This document shows, one piece after another, positions 21,085 to 33,279 of a stretch of DNA of 64,000 bases. A program made the position numbers and the translations under genes. The DNA comes from Escallonia rubra (taxonomy: Eukaryota > Streptophyta > Magnoliopsida > Escalloniales > Escalloniaceae), in NCBI GenBank assembly GCA_033065855.1, contig JAVXUO010002340.1:248001-312000 (forward strand). The letters are read 5' to 3'. The notes beneath the pieces are model-generated. The model was not told the DNA's origin. It was given only the letters and a program-made list of their open reading frames with translations, and did no database searches. Position 1 is the first letter of the stretch; every line of letters starts with the position of its first letter.

Positions 21085-21242
21085 TAATCTGGAAGCCGCA
21101 AGGAAAGTTCGAATCTAACTAGTCAAGTCCCTATAAGATCAAGCAAATCATGACCGAGGTTGCAGCGTTACTAGTTGAGTTAGATGAGATTGAATTGTCA
21201 CAGTTAGTCAATTTAGACCGACTAAAGAAATATTATGCATAA
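21084..21242 (+). pseudogene. Gypsy pol 3' end: integrase C-terminus
   Basis: In the frame ending TAA at 21240-21242 the sequence reads a GKFESN block, a stop (TAG, 21120-21122) where this motif normally has Trp, then SSPYKIKQI and a tail ending LDRLKKYYA. GKF...NW..PYKI with a terminal L..YY is the conserved end of plant Ty3/Gypsy pol of the Tat/Athila type. Only about 50 codons remain. The upstream pol is not in the window; before E2 inserted, the left neighbour was already the foreign LTR end at 12702. A remnant, not functional. Confidence 0.8.
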
Positions 21243-21641
21243 GCGAAATTTATAATGAACTACGAATGACTTGATCCTCGTTTAGGAACACTAGTCATCT
21301 CACACATATCAATGTAACACATCAGGTGGAGGTATGTAGGCAGCAGCATAAAGTTACCTAGGCCATGGTCAAATATTAATAAAAATACTTTATTCCACTG
21401 GCTATGATATCGACTAACATTCTCTAGAAAAATAAAAAGAGCCCGCATGATGAAAACCCTACAAAGGACAGCCTAAGCAAAAGTTAAGCCAAAACAAAAA
21501 TAAGAATAAAAATCAAGATACTATAAAATTAAAAAGAGCCCGCTAGGACAAAAACCATGCAAAGGGCGGCCTAGGCAAAAGTTAGGGCGAAAGAAAATTT
21601 TCTAAGTTAATCAGCGATCTAAGAGTGAGCTATCATCGCAT
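21243..21641 (+). other. Spacer downstream of Gypsy pol
   Basis: No gene. Holds two imperfect copies (about 21436-21485 and 21531-21582) of a segment with 'aaaaagagcccgc', then 'aaaac' or 'aaaacc', 'caaag' and 'aggcaaaagtta'. It separates pol from the antisense frame. Confidence 0.6.
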
Positions 21642-23253
21642 TTATTTCCTCTTCTTTGAAGCGGGACGATCATCTTTATCTGTAAGTATGATCGACTTGA
21701 GCTTCTCTTTATTTTTCTTGTAAGTCGGCCTCTGAGATATCGGGATCATATCCTTCAAAATATCTGCCTCAGTCGTAAAGTCTTTGTTCCCGTTCTTGAT
21801 CTTCACCCTACCACGCCTTCATTTAGACCGACCCTCGATGTAAGCATTCATGTCATCTTCTCGATCCTGAGCAGCTTGGATAGACAATGGGCTCTTTAGT
21901 TGTATCTTCTTAATTTGCGAGGAAAGGCTTTTCCAAGGTTCATCAATGAGTAAAGACCGAATTGGATTCCCGTTTACATCAAACTTCTCTTCAAATAGCT
22001 ATGAACCGATCCAAGACCGTCGGATCCATGTCACCTGGACTTCTCCCTCAGCTTGGGGATGACAAAAATTTTGAACTATAATGTGTGAAGATTTACTTGA
22101 ATCAGATTTTTTGGGCCCTAGGCCAATGGTAGCACGAGCTTCTTATTTAACTCGCTCTAGAAACTTTATCTCATGGGCACTCGGGAAGTCCCTGTTTAAC
22201 TCTGCCTTAATCTAATCGCTCACTATAAAACGATCAAAGTTGGGAGAAAGCCCCAACCTTTACAAATGGTCTTGATCAGTGAGGGGCTAAGTTATCTCAC
22301 CACAGCAGCTAAGTTTTTTTTAAAATCCAGAACAACATGTTTATAATTGAACTGTCACAAAATTCGACAAGCGAAGTAGAATGATGAAGAACGTAATCCC
22401 GTAAGACAAACACAGAAATACCCAGAAGTTTGCAAAGTAGGCTCGTGGGCTCTACACCAGTAACACTACCAACAAATATCCTTGGATTCCCGCACACAGA
22501 AAAAATGAGTCCAATCATCTATGCTGGAACGACTTTCAAAGAGCCAAGGTCGAGCATGGAAGAACACTGCGACATCTCACCTTAGTAGGTGTAGGTATCA
22601 GCCCCATGTGATCTAGGAGCCACATATACCGAAGCAAGGGGCTACCTTTGAATGCAGCATTCGGATCTTCACGCACCTCGGTAATGCCATTTATGTTTTC
22701 ACTGCCACTACTAGAATCAGGGTTTTTCCTTTCGAAGACACGTGAACCAGCAACACTGCCAGCCTCACATCAGCAACGCTAGAGCTAACGATAGTAAGAT
22801 ATTTGGGCACTAGCATAACCCTAGTGCCACCACCCAAATACATGCATACCGCAGATCACCGTTATCCAGTTTGGCAGAAAAATATTCTATCAAGAGAGAA
22901 AGCAGAATACACTCACCTTGGATAAAAGACTTAGCACGCTCTCCGCTAACTCGCAGTAAACGCCTGAGGGCCAGAACAACAATTGGTAAATTAACATGGA
23001 TATCTACCAGAGCGGAGAATTCATCATGAGTCCGGCAAAGCTCATCCAAGCCGAATCGAAAGACATGATCTTCAGTATCCCATAATTTGCACGTGGTCTG
23101 AATAATTTCTTCACAACCAACCATGATCAGCAAACTCATGATAGACCTCAGATTGAAATGCCCTTGAAGCCAAAGAAGCTCAATTTTGTTGAAGTAATTG
23201 GCAAAAAATCATAATTAGAGCTCGAAGACCGTAGAATTATCTTCGGAGGCCAT
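21642..23253 (-). pseudogene. Decayed antisense ORF of a Tat-like Gypsy element
   Basis: Minus-strand coding-like stretch of about 537 codons, starting MASEDNSTVFEL at 23253 and ending in a basic ASKKRK tail before TAA at 21642-21644. Two stops lie between the first ATG and 23139; the longest open part (23139-22810) reads WDTEDHVFRFGLDELCRT and onward, resembling plant-mobile-domain proteins. More stops and shifts follow before a C-terminal part with EPWKSLSSQIKKIQ. Tat-lineage elements are known to carry an extra ORF in antisense orientation after pol, and its position after the integrase tail fits. Function unknown. Not intact. Confidence 0.6.
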
Positions 23254-23729
23254 TGAGAGTTTTCTCAAAAGAATGAAAGTTTTTTTATTAAATTTGATTG
23301 CCCCTTTGAAAGGATGTGTCCCGTACATAATGAGAAAGCCCTAAGTTGTATAGAGATAGGACTACAAACTTTGAAAAAAATCAGAAAATTTTATCTGACC
23401 AACCAGACAATTTTTAACAAACCGGCCAGTTTTCCTTTTGTTTTTTAAATTTTGACATCCTAACTATGTGATCAACCGTCCAGTTTTACGATTTTCTTCT
23501 GAATAACCGTCTGGTTTTATCAGAAAAATTGACTCTTCTTCTAATAAACCGTCGGGTTTTACCCAAAAATTTGAGTTTGATTTTCTGACAAAGCGTCCCG
23601 TTATTCCACGAACTAGGATTTTGTTTCTAACTAACCGACCAGTTAGTCAGTGCTTGTAAAATTTTTATAGATTGTGCCTATTTTGAGGCCAGACCATTAT
23701 AAAGGGTGATTTGTGAGAGTGAGTTTTAA
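23254..23729 (+). repeat. Probable LTR remnant of the Tat-like element
   Basis: AT-rich DNA with about six spaced copies of an 'accgtccagtttt'-like motif (23400-23655) just upstream of a TATA-like TTATAAAG (23697-23704). This is the expected place of the 3' LTR, but neither LTR end could be fixed. Confidence 0.4.
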
Positions 23730-24423
23730 GAGAGGGAGAAAAAGAGAGAGAGTAAAGTTGAAGCTGTTTCTGGCACTGTAGCCTGAGTCCGGTGGCTAGT
23801 GACCTCATTACTAGTGGCTGGTGGCTTGAATCTGGACGGAGGTAGCGTGGTTTGGCCGTGAGGTGGCCGAAATTTGAGTTCCTTTAGAGGGAGAGAGAGA
23901 ATATAGACTGTTTCTCGGGCTCCGTGGCTTGCATCCGGTAACTGGCATAGCACCGGTTAGTCACGGATCTATCAGGTTCTGGTAGGGCTGGCCGGGATCT
24001 GGGTGTTTCGCACCGGTAGCCCCTATTTTTTGGTGTTTGGCATTTTTTTCGGTGCTCTTCCTGGCGGCATAGTTGTTGCTGTCCTTCACCAACAGCTGCA
24101 TCGGCCGTTTCAACCTCTCCCGGCATTGTTTTTTTTGTCGTCATCATTTTTGTTTTGGAGGATTTCTTGGTCGTCATTTTCTAAGTTTTGGTTGCGATTT
24201 TTCATCTCCTGCTATCGGTTACCCAGCCGGTGACCGGCATCGGGTAGCCTCTCCCTGCCCCCTTCCTTTCTTACCCATTTCCCTCTTTTCCTCGTGCCCC
24301 CTCCACCGCTTCTTCCCTTTGCTTGCGCCGACCTTAATTAGGGTTTTCGCTGAGCTACGCCGGCCCTAGTTAGGGCTTACGCTTTTTTTAAAAAAAAATT
24401 CTTAGCTTTAATTTTATTTTTTT
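23730..24423 (+). other. LINE 5' region before the TIR element
   Basis: No convincing ORF. GA- and CT-rich, with the duplicated segment described for the LINE and 'tagttagggcttacgc'-type repeats near 24335-24385. The region resumes at 25523 and leads to the ORF1 ATG at 25621. Confidence 0.5.
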
Positions 24424-25522
24424 GGGTAAATTACACGCGGTACCCCTGAGGTTTGCCCTAAACTACACACGGACCCCCCTATCTTTTTTAATTACACTAA
24501 ACTACACTTTTTATTTTTCCATTCCAAGAATTAACAGAAGTAAGAAAATGACGGTAATACCCCTCATAAGAATCTAAATTTACCCAACCACCATGCCCAT
24601 TATCTGACCAATGCTCTACTACCCACCATTGCCACTGCCCTATGTCTAGCTCCACCACTGTCTGACTTTACCCTCTCAGGTGAAAACCTGAAGTACTTGA
24701 GGTACGGCCTCTGCACGATGTTGTAGCTCAGAGAAAAGAGTTCACCGGTAAGTGCCGATCTAGACATCAACGCCGGTGGCGGTTATGGGTCACTGCCGGC
24801 GATGGATGGTGCTTGGTTTTGGGGTAGACTACCAGGGGTACTCACTGCCGGTGAGTGATGGGCTTGGACGGTGGTAGTTGTGGTGATTTGGTGGTGAAGC
24901 CAGTGTAATGGTGGCGACAGGGACACTGGGCGAAATATGATGAGACCAGCGCCGACGATTGATGGTAGGTGGTTGAGCTAGACGCCACGACAGCTATGCC
25001 GAAGTGGCCGTGTAACTCGCCAATCTAGATCTAGATCTAGATTTGACTCCCAATCGGGTTCTACGCATCCAATTCCAATCGGAGTGGGTATACCGAGGGG
25101 GTTTACGGGCAATATGTGGCAGGAGCAGCGAGGATAGCATCCCCAGCCAGCGGCGATGGGTGATGAAGGATGGTGGTGGATGTTGCAGACTGTGCGTGGG
25201 TTGGTTTCGGTGGGCGAGACACAATGGGAGGGTGTGTGTGTGTAAAAGGCATACAACAGTGGTAGTGGGGCGTCGGCGGCGACGGGGCGATGGTGACCAT
25301 TTAACATTGGCTTCGATAAGGAAGAAGAAGAAGATCTAAGGGTAATTTGGGAATACCATAACTTCTAAAATGTGCCCCAACTTTTTTTGACGGTTCCTTA
25401 ACGGAAATAGGTTTTATGTACTACAATGACAAACCACATGGGACTAAGGATAGTTAAAAAATATATGGGGGGTCCATGTGTAGTTGAGAGCAAACCTCAG
25501 GGGTGCCGTGTGTAATTTACCC
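24424..25522. mobile_element. Long-TIR element (1.1 kb), non-autonomous
   Basis: The left end GGGTAAATTACACGCGG with CCCCTGAGGTTTGCCCT and the right end AAACCTCAGGGGTGCCG with TGTGTAATTTACCC are inverted repeats of about 55 bp that continue imperfectly further in (GGACCCCCCT against GGGGGGTCC). The interior has no transposase. It lies between the LINE 5' region and ORF1. The flanks are T-rich and do not give a clear duplication, so the superfamily (MULE-like or other) is open. Confidence 0.75.
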
Positions 25523-25620
25523 TAATTGTTTTCATTTCATTTTATTTTTATAAATTTTTTAATTTTAATTATTATATGTATATTTTTTGTTGGTTGTGGT
25601 AACCTTTTGGAATTTTCCGT

Positions 25621-27028
25621 ATGGCGTCTTCTGATCTTGCTTTGAAGGATTCTATTTGTGGCAATGGTCGCTCGTTAGTGGTACTTGTTGGCGTTCGGGT
25701 ATCCGATTTCTAATAGTTGCAAACCAAGTATGCTCATGATGATGTCACTTGTTTTCCTAGTTTGGTGGCTTCTCCCTCCCTGCCATCAAGCATCGGGAGG
25801 CTACCCCTGGCCCTTCGGGTAGTGATTTTCAGGAATGTTCAGTCCTAGTAGAGGGTAATGGATCTCTTTCAAATAAAAATGATGATTTAAAGGGTTCTGA
25901 TGAGGAAGTAGCCGCTCTAAAAGAAACTAGTGGGTTACATGATCGCTTCTTGAGCGATTCGTTGTCGGCCTGTCAGTTTGGTCTGCTTATGGAGGAGGTT
26001 GAGTACCGATGACGGGTCGGTGATGAAAAATATGTCTTGCAGGCAGAGGTGGACTCACTTCAGTGGCAGCAGGGTTCAGAGTCGCGACTGGCGTCTCGCT
26101 CCCACTCTCGGGATAGAGGTGGTATAGGCAGGGGTGCTAGAGAAGGTAAAGGCAATCGAGGCGATGCTCGTCCCAAGGGAGGGTCTACCTTTGGTGCGGC
26201 TAAAGGAGGATGAGATGATAGGACAGACGCACAATGCCTTATTGTTCCTTCTCAACATCCATCCTAGCAGACAAGGTGAAACCGGGGCCTTCCGGTTCTA
26301 AAGGAAAGATGAGATTATTTTACTTCCCGCCGACGGTTTCAGACGGAAATGTACAAGTTTCTCCCCTAAAGTTATTGCTGAAGAGGATATTGAATTGTGG
26401 GATAACTATGTTATGGGCTACTTTGTTGATAAAAAAATTGCCTTATTTCACTGTTAACAACATTGCCCATAAATTGTGGTTGAAAGATGGGTTTCAAAAG
26501 GTTCTAGTCAATGAGAAGGGCTTTTACTTTTTCAAATTCTCTTCTGTGGATACGGTAGACAAGATTCTAGATTCGGGTCTGTGGAATTTTGGGAATAAGT
26601 TAATTTTCTTGCAAAGTTGGAGGCTTGGTATGAATTTGTTCAAGGAATCCCTTGATGTACTACCATTGTGGGTTAGACTATACAACATTCCTGTTGAGTA
26701 CCTAATAGCTAGTGGGTTGAGTTACGTAGCGAGTGGCATTCGGAAGTCACTATATGCGGACTCGCTTACGGAGAGCTGTGAGAGGATTAGTTTTGCTCGA
26801 GTATGTGTTGAGGTTTCTACCACCAGGGAGCTTGTTGATGAGCATAATATTGTGTCGGATCTGAGTACCTTGCAGGAAGGGGATTTCCCCTTTGATCCTG
26901 TGACTGTATGGGCAGATTATCAGTGGCGCTCTCCAGTATGCAGAGTGTGCAAGTGTTTCGGACATACTACCATGTCTTGTGCTCAGACTGAGAAAGATAA
27001 CCCCTTTCTCCCTCAATTTCTATTCTGA
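25621..27028 (+). pseudogene. LINE ORF1: DUF4283-like domain and zinc knuckle
   Basis: ORF1 proteins of plant L1 elements bind nucleic acid and accompany ORF2 protein in the RNP. The first ATG (25621) opens MASSDLALKDSICGNGRSL but the frame stops after 30 codons; the main open part is 26234-27028. This has a DUF4283-like core (FYFFKFSSVDTVDKILDSG, then LPLWVRLYNIPVEYL and CERISFARVCVEV) and a knuckle CRVCKCFGHTTMSC with Cys236, Cys239, His244 and Cys249. The Ser/Arg/Gly-rich linker at about 26080-26210 is in another frame. Dead as it stands; family assignment firm. Confidence 0.82.
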
Positions 27029-27569
27029 ACTGGTGTGACACGACCTCTACTATCCCTATTGCTGCACTTGCAAAAGATATAGAGTGGACAACCTTGAAAA
27101 GCAAAGGTAAGGATAAAGTTAGCAGGGGATCTTCTTAATCTCTAGTAGGTATTCAGCAAGGCCATAATCAGCAGGAGACTAGGCACCAACAGAAGCTTGG
27201 TATTCAGGCACAGGTTAGTGCCCAACATACTTGTTCTCATGAGGAGATCAATATTCAGCAGTTTAACTACCTAAGGTACCTTATCATGTTATTAATGTGC
27301 CTTTGTTGATCCTGTTTTGCATTCTGATTTGTATTTACATTCTGGCTTGCATTTGCTCGTTGAGTCTGGCTCAGATCAAGACTCTAACTCAAATTTTATT
27401 CCATGCTCTCTTTCTCCAAACGATAATCTTTCTTCTCATTTCGGTAATAAAATAAACCTAAACTCTAGTGTTAACAATAAGAAGAAGAAAAAGAAGAAGT
27501 CTCCCTATAGGGAAAATTTCACCCGATTCTTTCTTCTAGGTTTGTAGCATCTTTTAGTATTTTAGTATC
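27029..27569 (+). other. LINE spacer between ORF1 and ORF2
   Basis: Probably the C-terminal tail of ORF1 and an intergenic stretch, with many stops in all frames. A Gln-rich part (27140-27270) and an AAG-rich run (27478-27501) can be seen. Confidence 0.55.
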
Positions 27570-30500
27570 ATGCATAACATATTTTGCTGGAATTTTTTAG
27601 GATTTAACACAAGTGGTAAGCAAGTGGAGGCCCAATATATGATTGCCTCCCAAGGTGTTATGATTTTTGGGATCATGGAAACCAAAGTAGCTACTCCTAA
27701 TGCCTCGGTTATTTGTTACCGTAGATTTCTTGGTTCGTCCTCTATAAATACCTACCAATTTTTCGTGAATGGTAGAATTTGGGTTTTGTGGAATCCCAAA
27801 GTAGTTAATGTTACTTGTCTTGGTATGTATGATAAAATAATTCACTATCGAGTGGACTTAATAGATATGTTCTTTCCTTTTTGTGTTTCCTTTGTGTATG
27901 GATCAAATGAATCTAGTAAGAGATCTGTGCTATGGCAGGAACTTGAGTATAGGTCTTGCCTTTTTGGGAATGATCCTTGGTTGGTTCTTGGCGATTGCAG
28001 TGCCATCCAGAGTCTGGGAGAGAAGTTAGGGGGGTAGCAGTAGATGGCATCGCTACTATCAAGAGTTCCATGAATGTTTGATTACTTCGAAACTTTCAGA
28101 TTTGAAGTATTCTAGTTGCTTTCATACGTGGACTAACTGTCAAGATGATGGTGATACTATTTGTAGGAAGCTTGACCGTGTCCTTGTTAACAACACTTGG
28201 ATCTCTAAATTTCCTAAATCTGAAGTGGTTTTTCGTCCTAGAGGTATCTCTGATCATTCACCCATTCTCGTCCACTCTCTTGTCAAAGTTGACAAGGTGC
28301 CCAAGTCGTTTAAATTTTTTGATATGTAGGCCAATCATCATAAGTTTTTGCCTCTGGTTGCTAAAGTGTGGGGGCACGCCCCTTGTGGGTTGTGCTATGT
28401 TCAGGGTTATTAGGAAGCTAAAGCTACTTAAGCTATAGCTTAAGGACTTCAATAAGGAACACTTTAGCAACATTTCATGTAGACTTAATGCGGTTAGGGC
28501 TCCCTTGGAGTATGCTCAGAACATGTTAGCGCTGAACCCTCTTGACCCAGTATGGCGTCGGATTTAAAAGGAGAAGCTAGAATGTTTTGCTAGAGTTAGT
28601 GGAGAGGAGGAGAGTTTTCTCAAGCAAAAATTTGGGATTCACTAGCTTGATGTGGGAAATAAAAATTACCGAATTTTTCTTTAAGTCGGTTAATAAGAGA
28701 AGGAATTTTAATAAAATTAGTTCTCTTCTTCGGTCTGACGGGACTATCCTAGAAGACTCGGATTTGGTTAAAGCTTCGATTGTTGACCATTTTTAGAGTT
28801 TGCTGGGAACTCGTGGTCCGGGTCACTATCCGGGATTGAATGAGCTCAGTAACTAGATGTCGAAATCCCTTTCAGATTCTCAGCAGCGTGAGATAGGTCG
28901 TTAGGTTACTGAGGATGAGATTCGAAAGGGTTTCTTCTCAAAGAAGTACCCTGGTCCTGATGGGTATAACGCCCTCTTTTTTTAAAAGGGCATGGCATAT
29001 TGTGGGAGAAGAGATTGTGGAAGCAATTCGGGAATTTTTTGGTAATGGTCAGCTTCTCAAAGAAGTTAACCATACTTTCCTTGTCTTAATTCCCAAAGTT
29101 ACTAATTCCTTGAGTCTTAATGATTACATGCCTATTTCTTGCTGGAGCACAATTTCTAAGTGCATAGCCAAGATCATTGCTAATCGTTTTAAGGTGGTGC
29201 TTGGGGACCTCATTGATCCTTCCCAGAAGGCCTTTGTTGCCTCTCGGAGTATTGCAGATAATATCCTCTTGTCTCAGGAGCTCATGCGAAACTATCATCC
29301 GGAGGATTTTGGGGTTCCTAGATGTGCCATGAAGGTGGATTTGATGAAGGCCTATGATTGTTTGCATTGGGATTTTCTCTTTGATGTGTTGATTTGCCTT
29401 AGATTTTCCGCCACAGTTATTAGATGGATCCAAGCTTGTGTCTCTAGCACGAGCTTTTCGATCATTATAAATGGGGAATCTAATGGTTTCTTTTGGGGGT
29501 AGGCGAGTTATCAGGCAGGGGAATCCGATGTCCCCCTACCTTTTTATTATATGCATGGATGTTCTTGCAGGGATATTGCAGAGGCTAGTAGTTGGTAGTC
29601 AGCTTCGCTACCACTGGAGGTGCCAAAAGGATGATATCTTTCAGCTTGCCTTTGCTGATGATCTCATGTTTTATTGCTGGGGTGACGTTCCTTCGGTTCA
29701 GGTCTTGAAACATGGTCTCACTGTCTTCCAGCAGTTATCGGGACTCGTTCCCAATCCTAATAAGAGCTATGTTTTTTTCTCTGGTGTTGAGCCTACTACC
29801 AAGGCTTTGATCTCTTCTTGTCTTGGCTTTCTCGAGGGAGAGCTCTCTATGTGATATCTGGGAGTCCCTTTGATCTCCACTTGTTTGCGAAAAGAGGACT
29901 GTCAGCCTTTTCTGGACCGCATCGTGAAGAAGTCAAGCATTGGACTTGCAATTACTTTTCGTATGCTGGTAGGGTCCAACTGATTAGATCAGTTTTGTTC
30001 TCTATCCAGGTGTACTGGGCTTCAATTTTTATTCTTCCAAAGAAAGTGATACTAGAGATGGAGAGGATATTTTGAGCTTTCCTTTGGAAGGGTAGAGGGC
30101 TTTGGACCACGGGAGCGAAGGTGGCTTGGGCTGATGTATGTTGTCCTGAGGAAGAGGGTGGCCTGGGTATTAAGCAGATTGAGGTGTGGAACTTTGCTGC
30201 CATCTCTAGGCACATTTGGTCCATCATATCTTTCAGGTCAGACTTCCTTTGGCCACGGTGGGTTAAGTCCAATATTTTGATAGGAAGAAGTTTTTGGGAT
30301 GTCTCTTGCCCTAGTGATTATAGCTGGTCTTGGTGTAAGATTCTCATGGTTAGGGATATGATTCGCTCTTTCCCTCGGTATATAGCTGGGGATGGCAATA
30401 GGATCCATCGGTTTGATTGGTGGCATCCGATAGGCCATATCATTCCTACCCTTACTGGTAGGATTATTTCTGACTCGGGTCTGGGTAGGCGAGCGAGGGT

Positions 30501-30674
30501 TTCTCATGTGATCTTGGGCACCTCGTGGTGCTAGCCTTTGTCCTATATACTTGAGCTCATGGAGTTGCACGAGAGTACCCCTAGCTCTTTTCGTCCTGCC
30601 CCGGATAAGCCTGGCAGAATCGTCTAGACGGTTAGTGGTTCTGGGGAGTTCTTCGTTGCGAGTACGTGGGAAGC
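27570..30674 (+). pseudogene. LINE ORF2, 5' part: endonuclease and reverse transcriptase
   Basis: ORF2 nicks the target and primes reverse transcription there. The start MHNIFCWNFLGFNTSGKQ is the usual opening of plant L1 endonuclease. It continues GIMETKV, LVLGD, and an end with RKLDRVLVN and GISDHSPI (catalytic SDH, 28248-28256). RT follows: KVDLMKAYDCLHWDFL with its Asp, RQGNPMSPYLF, and FADDLMF at 29651-29671, the catalytic pair intact. A zinc-finger/RNase-H-like region begins after 30121 (EEEGGLGIK). At least eight stops or shifts break it. At 30674 the solo LTR interrupts codons TWEA; reading resumes at 35689. Confidence 0.83.
30670..30674. repeat. Target site duplication of the solo LTR, left copy
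   Basis: GAAGC before TGTAATACCC; recurs at 35689-35693. Removing the LTR and one copy rejoins the LINE frame. Confidence 0.88.
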
Positions 30675-31289
30675 TGTAATACCCCGATATTTTAATGGAT
30701 TGATTTAAATTTTTTATTACAAATTTTTATCATCGATATTTTATTTAACAACTTTTAGCGGCAACTTATTTTTTTTAGCATCGGTATACTGATTAACGAC
30801 TTTTAGCAACGAATAGTGAAGCGGGTTAGCGTAACAGCCGTTAATAATTTTCCTAGCATATAGTTTATCTTGAATAGTTATTTTGGGCTATTTCGTAATA
30901 ATAAAAAGTTTTCGGTTAGTTTTGAATAATTATAAAAAATTAAGGGGGTTTTCTGTGATTGTCCAATTTAGGGTTTTATAAATATAGATATACTTTGTGA
31001 GCAACCGTCCAAGCTGCTTCTTCTTCTTCTGATATGCATATGCGGCAGAGGCATAGAGAGAGAAAGAGATAGAGGGAAAGAGAAGCGAATTCTTCCAGTA
31101 ATCGAATTTATTTTACAGTGAGATTTCTAAATTTTTCAGCTTGTTAGTTGATGGTTTATAGAATAAAAGGGGGACGCATGGGATTTCAGCCGTGAGACTG
31201 GATTCAGTGAGTTTGGTGGCTGCCGGGGGTTGGAATTTACGTAAGATTTTATGGGTTTGTGGGTTAGAAAGAAGGGATGCGTAAGGGGT

Positions 31290-31800
31290 AATTGCAGTGT
31301 ATGAGAGTGAGTGTTTGTGTGTGTAACCTTTGTGAGAGCGGCTGTGAAGAGGCAGCCATAAAGGCTGCCATGAGTATGCGTGCAAGTGTGTGTACTCAGT
31401 CTGGCCGTGGGGATGCAGCTGGGTCGTGAGTTGTGGGTTATTGTGTGTGTGTGTGTGTGTGTGTGTAACCTGTTTGCGTGTGTAATATACATGCATGTGA
31501 GAGTGGGTGTGGAGAAAATTGGAAGGACTGTGTGATGAAGTGTATGGAAAGGGGAAGCCGTGAGGCAGTGGGAAGTGTATGCATGAGTGTGTGACAGTGT
31601 GTGGGCTCATGGGTATGTATGAGAGAAGGAGGGATGAGATGAAGGTGCAGCCGTAGGTTTTGGGTGTAGAAATGGGTTCTGGGGTTGTGCATGTGAACTG
31701 TGTGCTTGTGTGAGTGTAGTGTGATTCTGGTGTGAGTGTTTGCATGTGCTGTGTGTGCATGGTAAGGTGAGGTGAGGTGTTTGAGTGGTTAAATGAATGA
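31290..31800 (+). repeat. TG-rich tract in the solo LTR
   Basis: About 0.5 kb dominated by TG, GTG and GAG steps, with a pure (TG)n run at 31442-31466. The minus strand reads as His/Thr-rich frames, which are compositional. Confidence 0.85.
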
Positions 31801-32135
31801 AATACAAGAGAAGAAGAGGGAGACCCACTGCCTCACGGCAGTGGGCATGCAAATGGGTAATGTTCTTCTCTTTTTGAACTTGTGTAAATGATGGTGAAAT
31901 GGAGGGAATATAAGTGCTGGGTGTGTTAATGTGAGTATAAGAGTGTTGGTTATTGTATGTGTGTGAGTGGGTGTAATGGAGAAAGAAGTGATGTGAGGTT
32001 TTGGTAAACTGTGAGGGTGCTGCGTGAAGAGAGTGTCATGTTGAGTATGGTGTATGTTGAGGTTCTGTGAGGTAGAGAAAGTAAAGAGAAGAAAGGAAAT
32101 ACGGAGCGGGTAATTTGGGTTAACATTAAGTTCAA

Positions 32136-32143
32136 CGCGTACA
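32136..32143. repeat. 8-bp duplication of hAT-1, left copy
   Basis: CGCGTACA; the right copy at 33826-33833 is TGCGTACA, one mismatch. Eight bases is the hAT length. Confidence 0.8.
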
Positions 32144-32644
32144 CAGTGTTATAAAAAGCGCGCCTAGGCGCACACAGAGCGCCTCGCCTAGGCCTAGGCG
32201 CAACGCCTTCAATAAGGCTCGCGCCTAGTGCGCCCATGCGACAAGGCGCTAGGCGCGTAGCGGCAGTGGAGGTACAACACTAGGCGCACGAGTGGTAGCC
32301 GTTCGATCTGACTTCGCGGCTTCAAGTGGGCCGTCGATTTTCTCAATCAGTATTCTTTTTCTTTTTTGTCTTTGCCAAGTCAAAACAAACACTTAAAAGA
32401 CTAAAACATAAAACCTAAGCTACAAAAATCCCCAAATCAATTTTCTGATTCACGAATCACGACCAAAGATCTCATAGTCACCTCGCGCTCGCCACTTCCA
32501 TACTTTCCGGTCGTCGCCGTCGCATCTCTGTCGGCCGTCGGCTTGATGCTCCGGTTGCTGCCACTGCTTCAGCCGCTGCCATAGCTACTCCTCTGCCCCG
32601 CCCTGCTACTCTGCTGGTGAATTAAAGTTGTGCTGCGGCAGGTT

Positions 32645-32669
32645 TCTCTCTCTCTCTCTCTCTCTCTCT
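32645..32669. repeat. (CT)n microsatellite
   Basis: Pure CT run of about 12 units inside hAT-1. Confidence 0.9.
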
Positions 32670-33028
32670 AGATTCACTATCTACTTCAACCAGTGAGATG
32701 CATTGGTATTTTGTTGATGAAACTTCTTACTGAAGGCCAATGTGAAAGGAGTTCTCTGACATGAGTATAATTCTTATAACCTGAAGTGCTCTAGTTCTCT
32801 CTCTAAGAAGTGCTCTAGTTCCTTTTTAGCCAAGAACGAAATCTGACTTGCCATTTCCACATAGTGCCATCAGCAAATTAACCATTCTTTGTTAAGAACT
32901 TAGGATGAAATCTGACATGCCAGCTGCAAATTAAATTGAACTGCTTGCTAGTTTTTAAGTTCTGCAATTTACTGTTCAAAAGTGATGGTATGCTATTTTT
33001 TTTTCTTCTTCTCTGCTTTGAGTTATGG

Positions 33029-33031
<3 letters not shown>

Positions 33032-33082
<51 letters not shown>
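33032..33082. repeat. (TA)n microsatellite
   Basis: About 25 uninterrupted TA steps inside hAT-1. Confidence 0.95.
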
Positions 33083-33085
<3 letters not shown>

Positions 33086-33279
33086 AACCTGTATATCCAT
33101 TACAGATGAAACCAACTATTAAGTCATATGATGGAAGTCAGGGGTGCTAGTTGACAAGCAAAGACAACATTCCACCACATAACACTTTAAATTAATGCAT
33201 ATGTGTGCATGCATTAAATTTGGTTTGTGTAAAGTGATGGTCTGTGACACTTAACAACCCAATACACCGAATAGTATAG

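Noticed and set aside
23726-24177. Minus-strand ORFs in the LINE 5' region
   Set aside because: Low-complexity GA/CT sequence in a region that acts as LINE leader; no domain.
31113-31760. His/Thr-rich minus-strand ORFs
   Set aside because: They are the complement of TG-rich sequence in an LTR; similar frames recur at 36466-37490 for the same reason.
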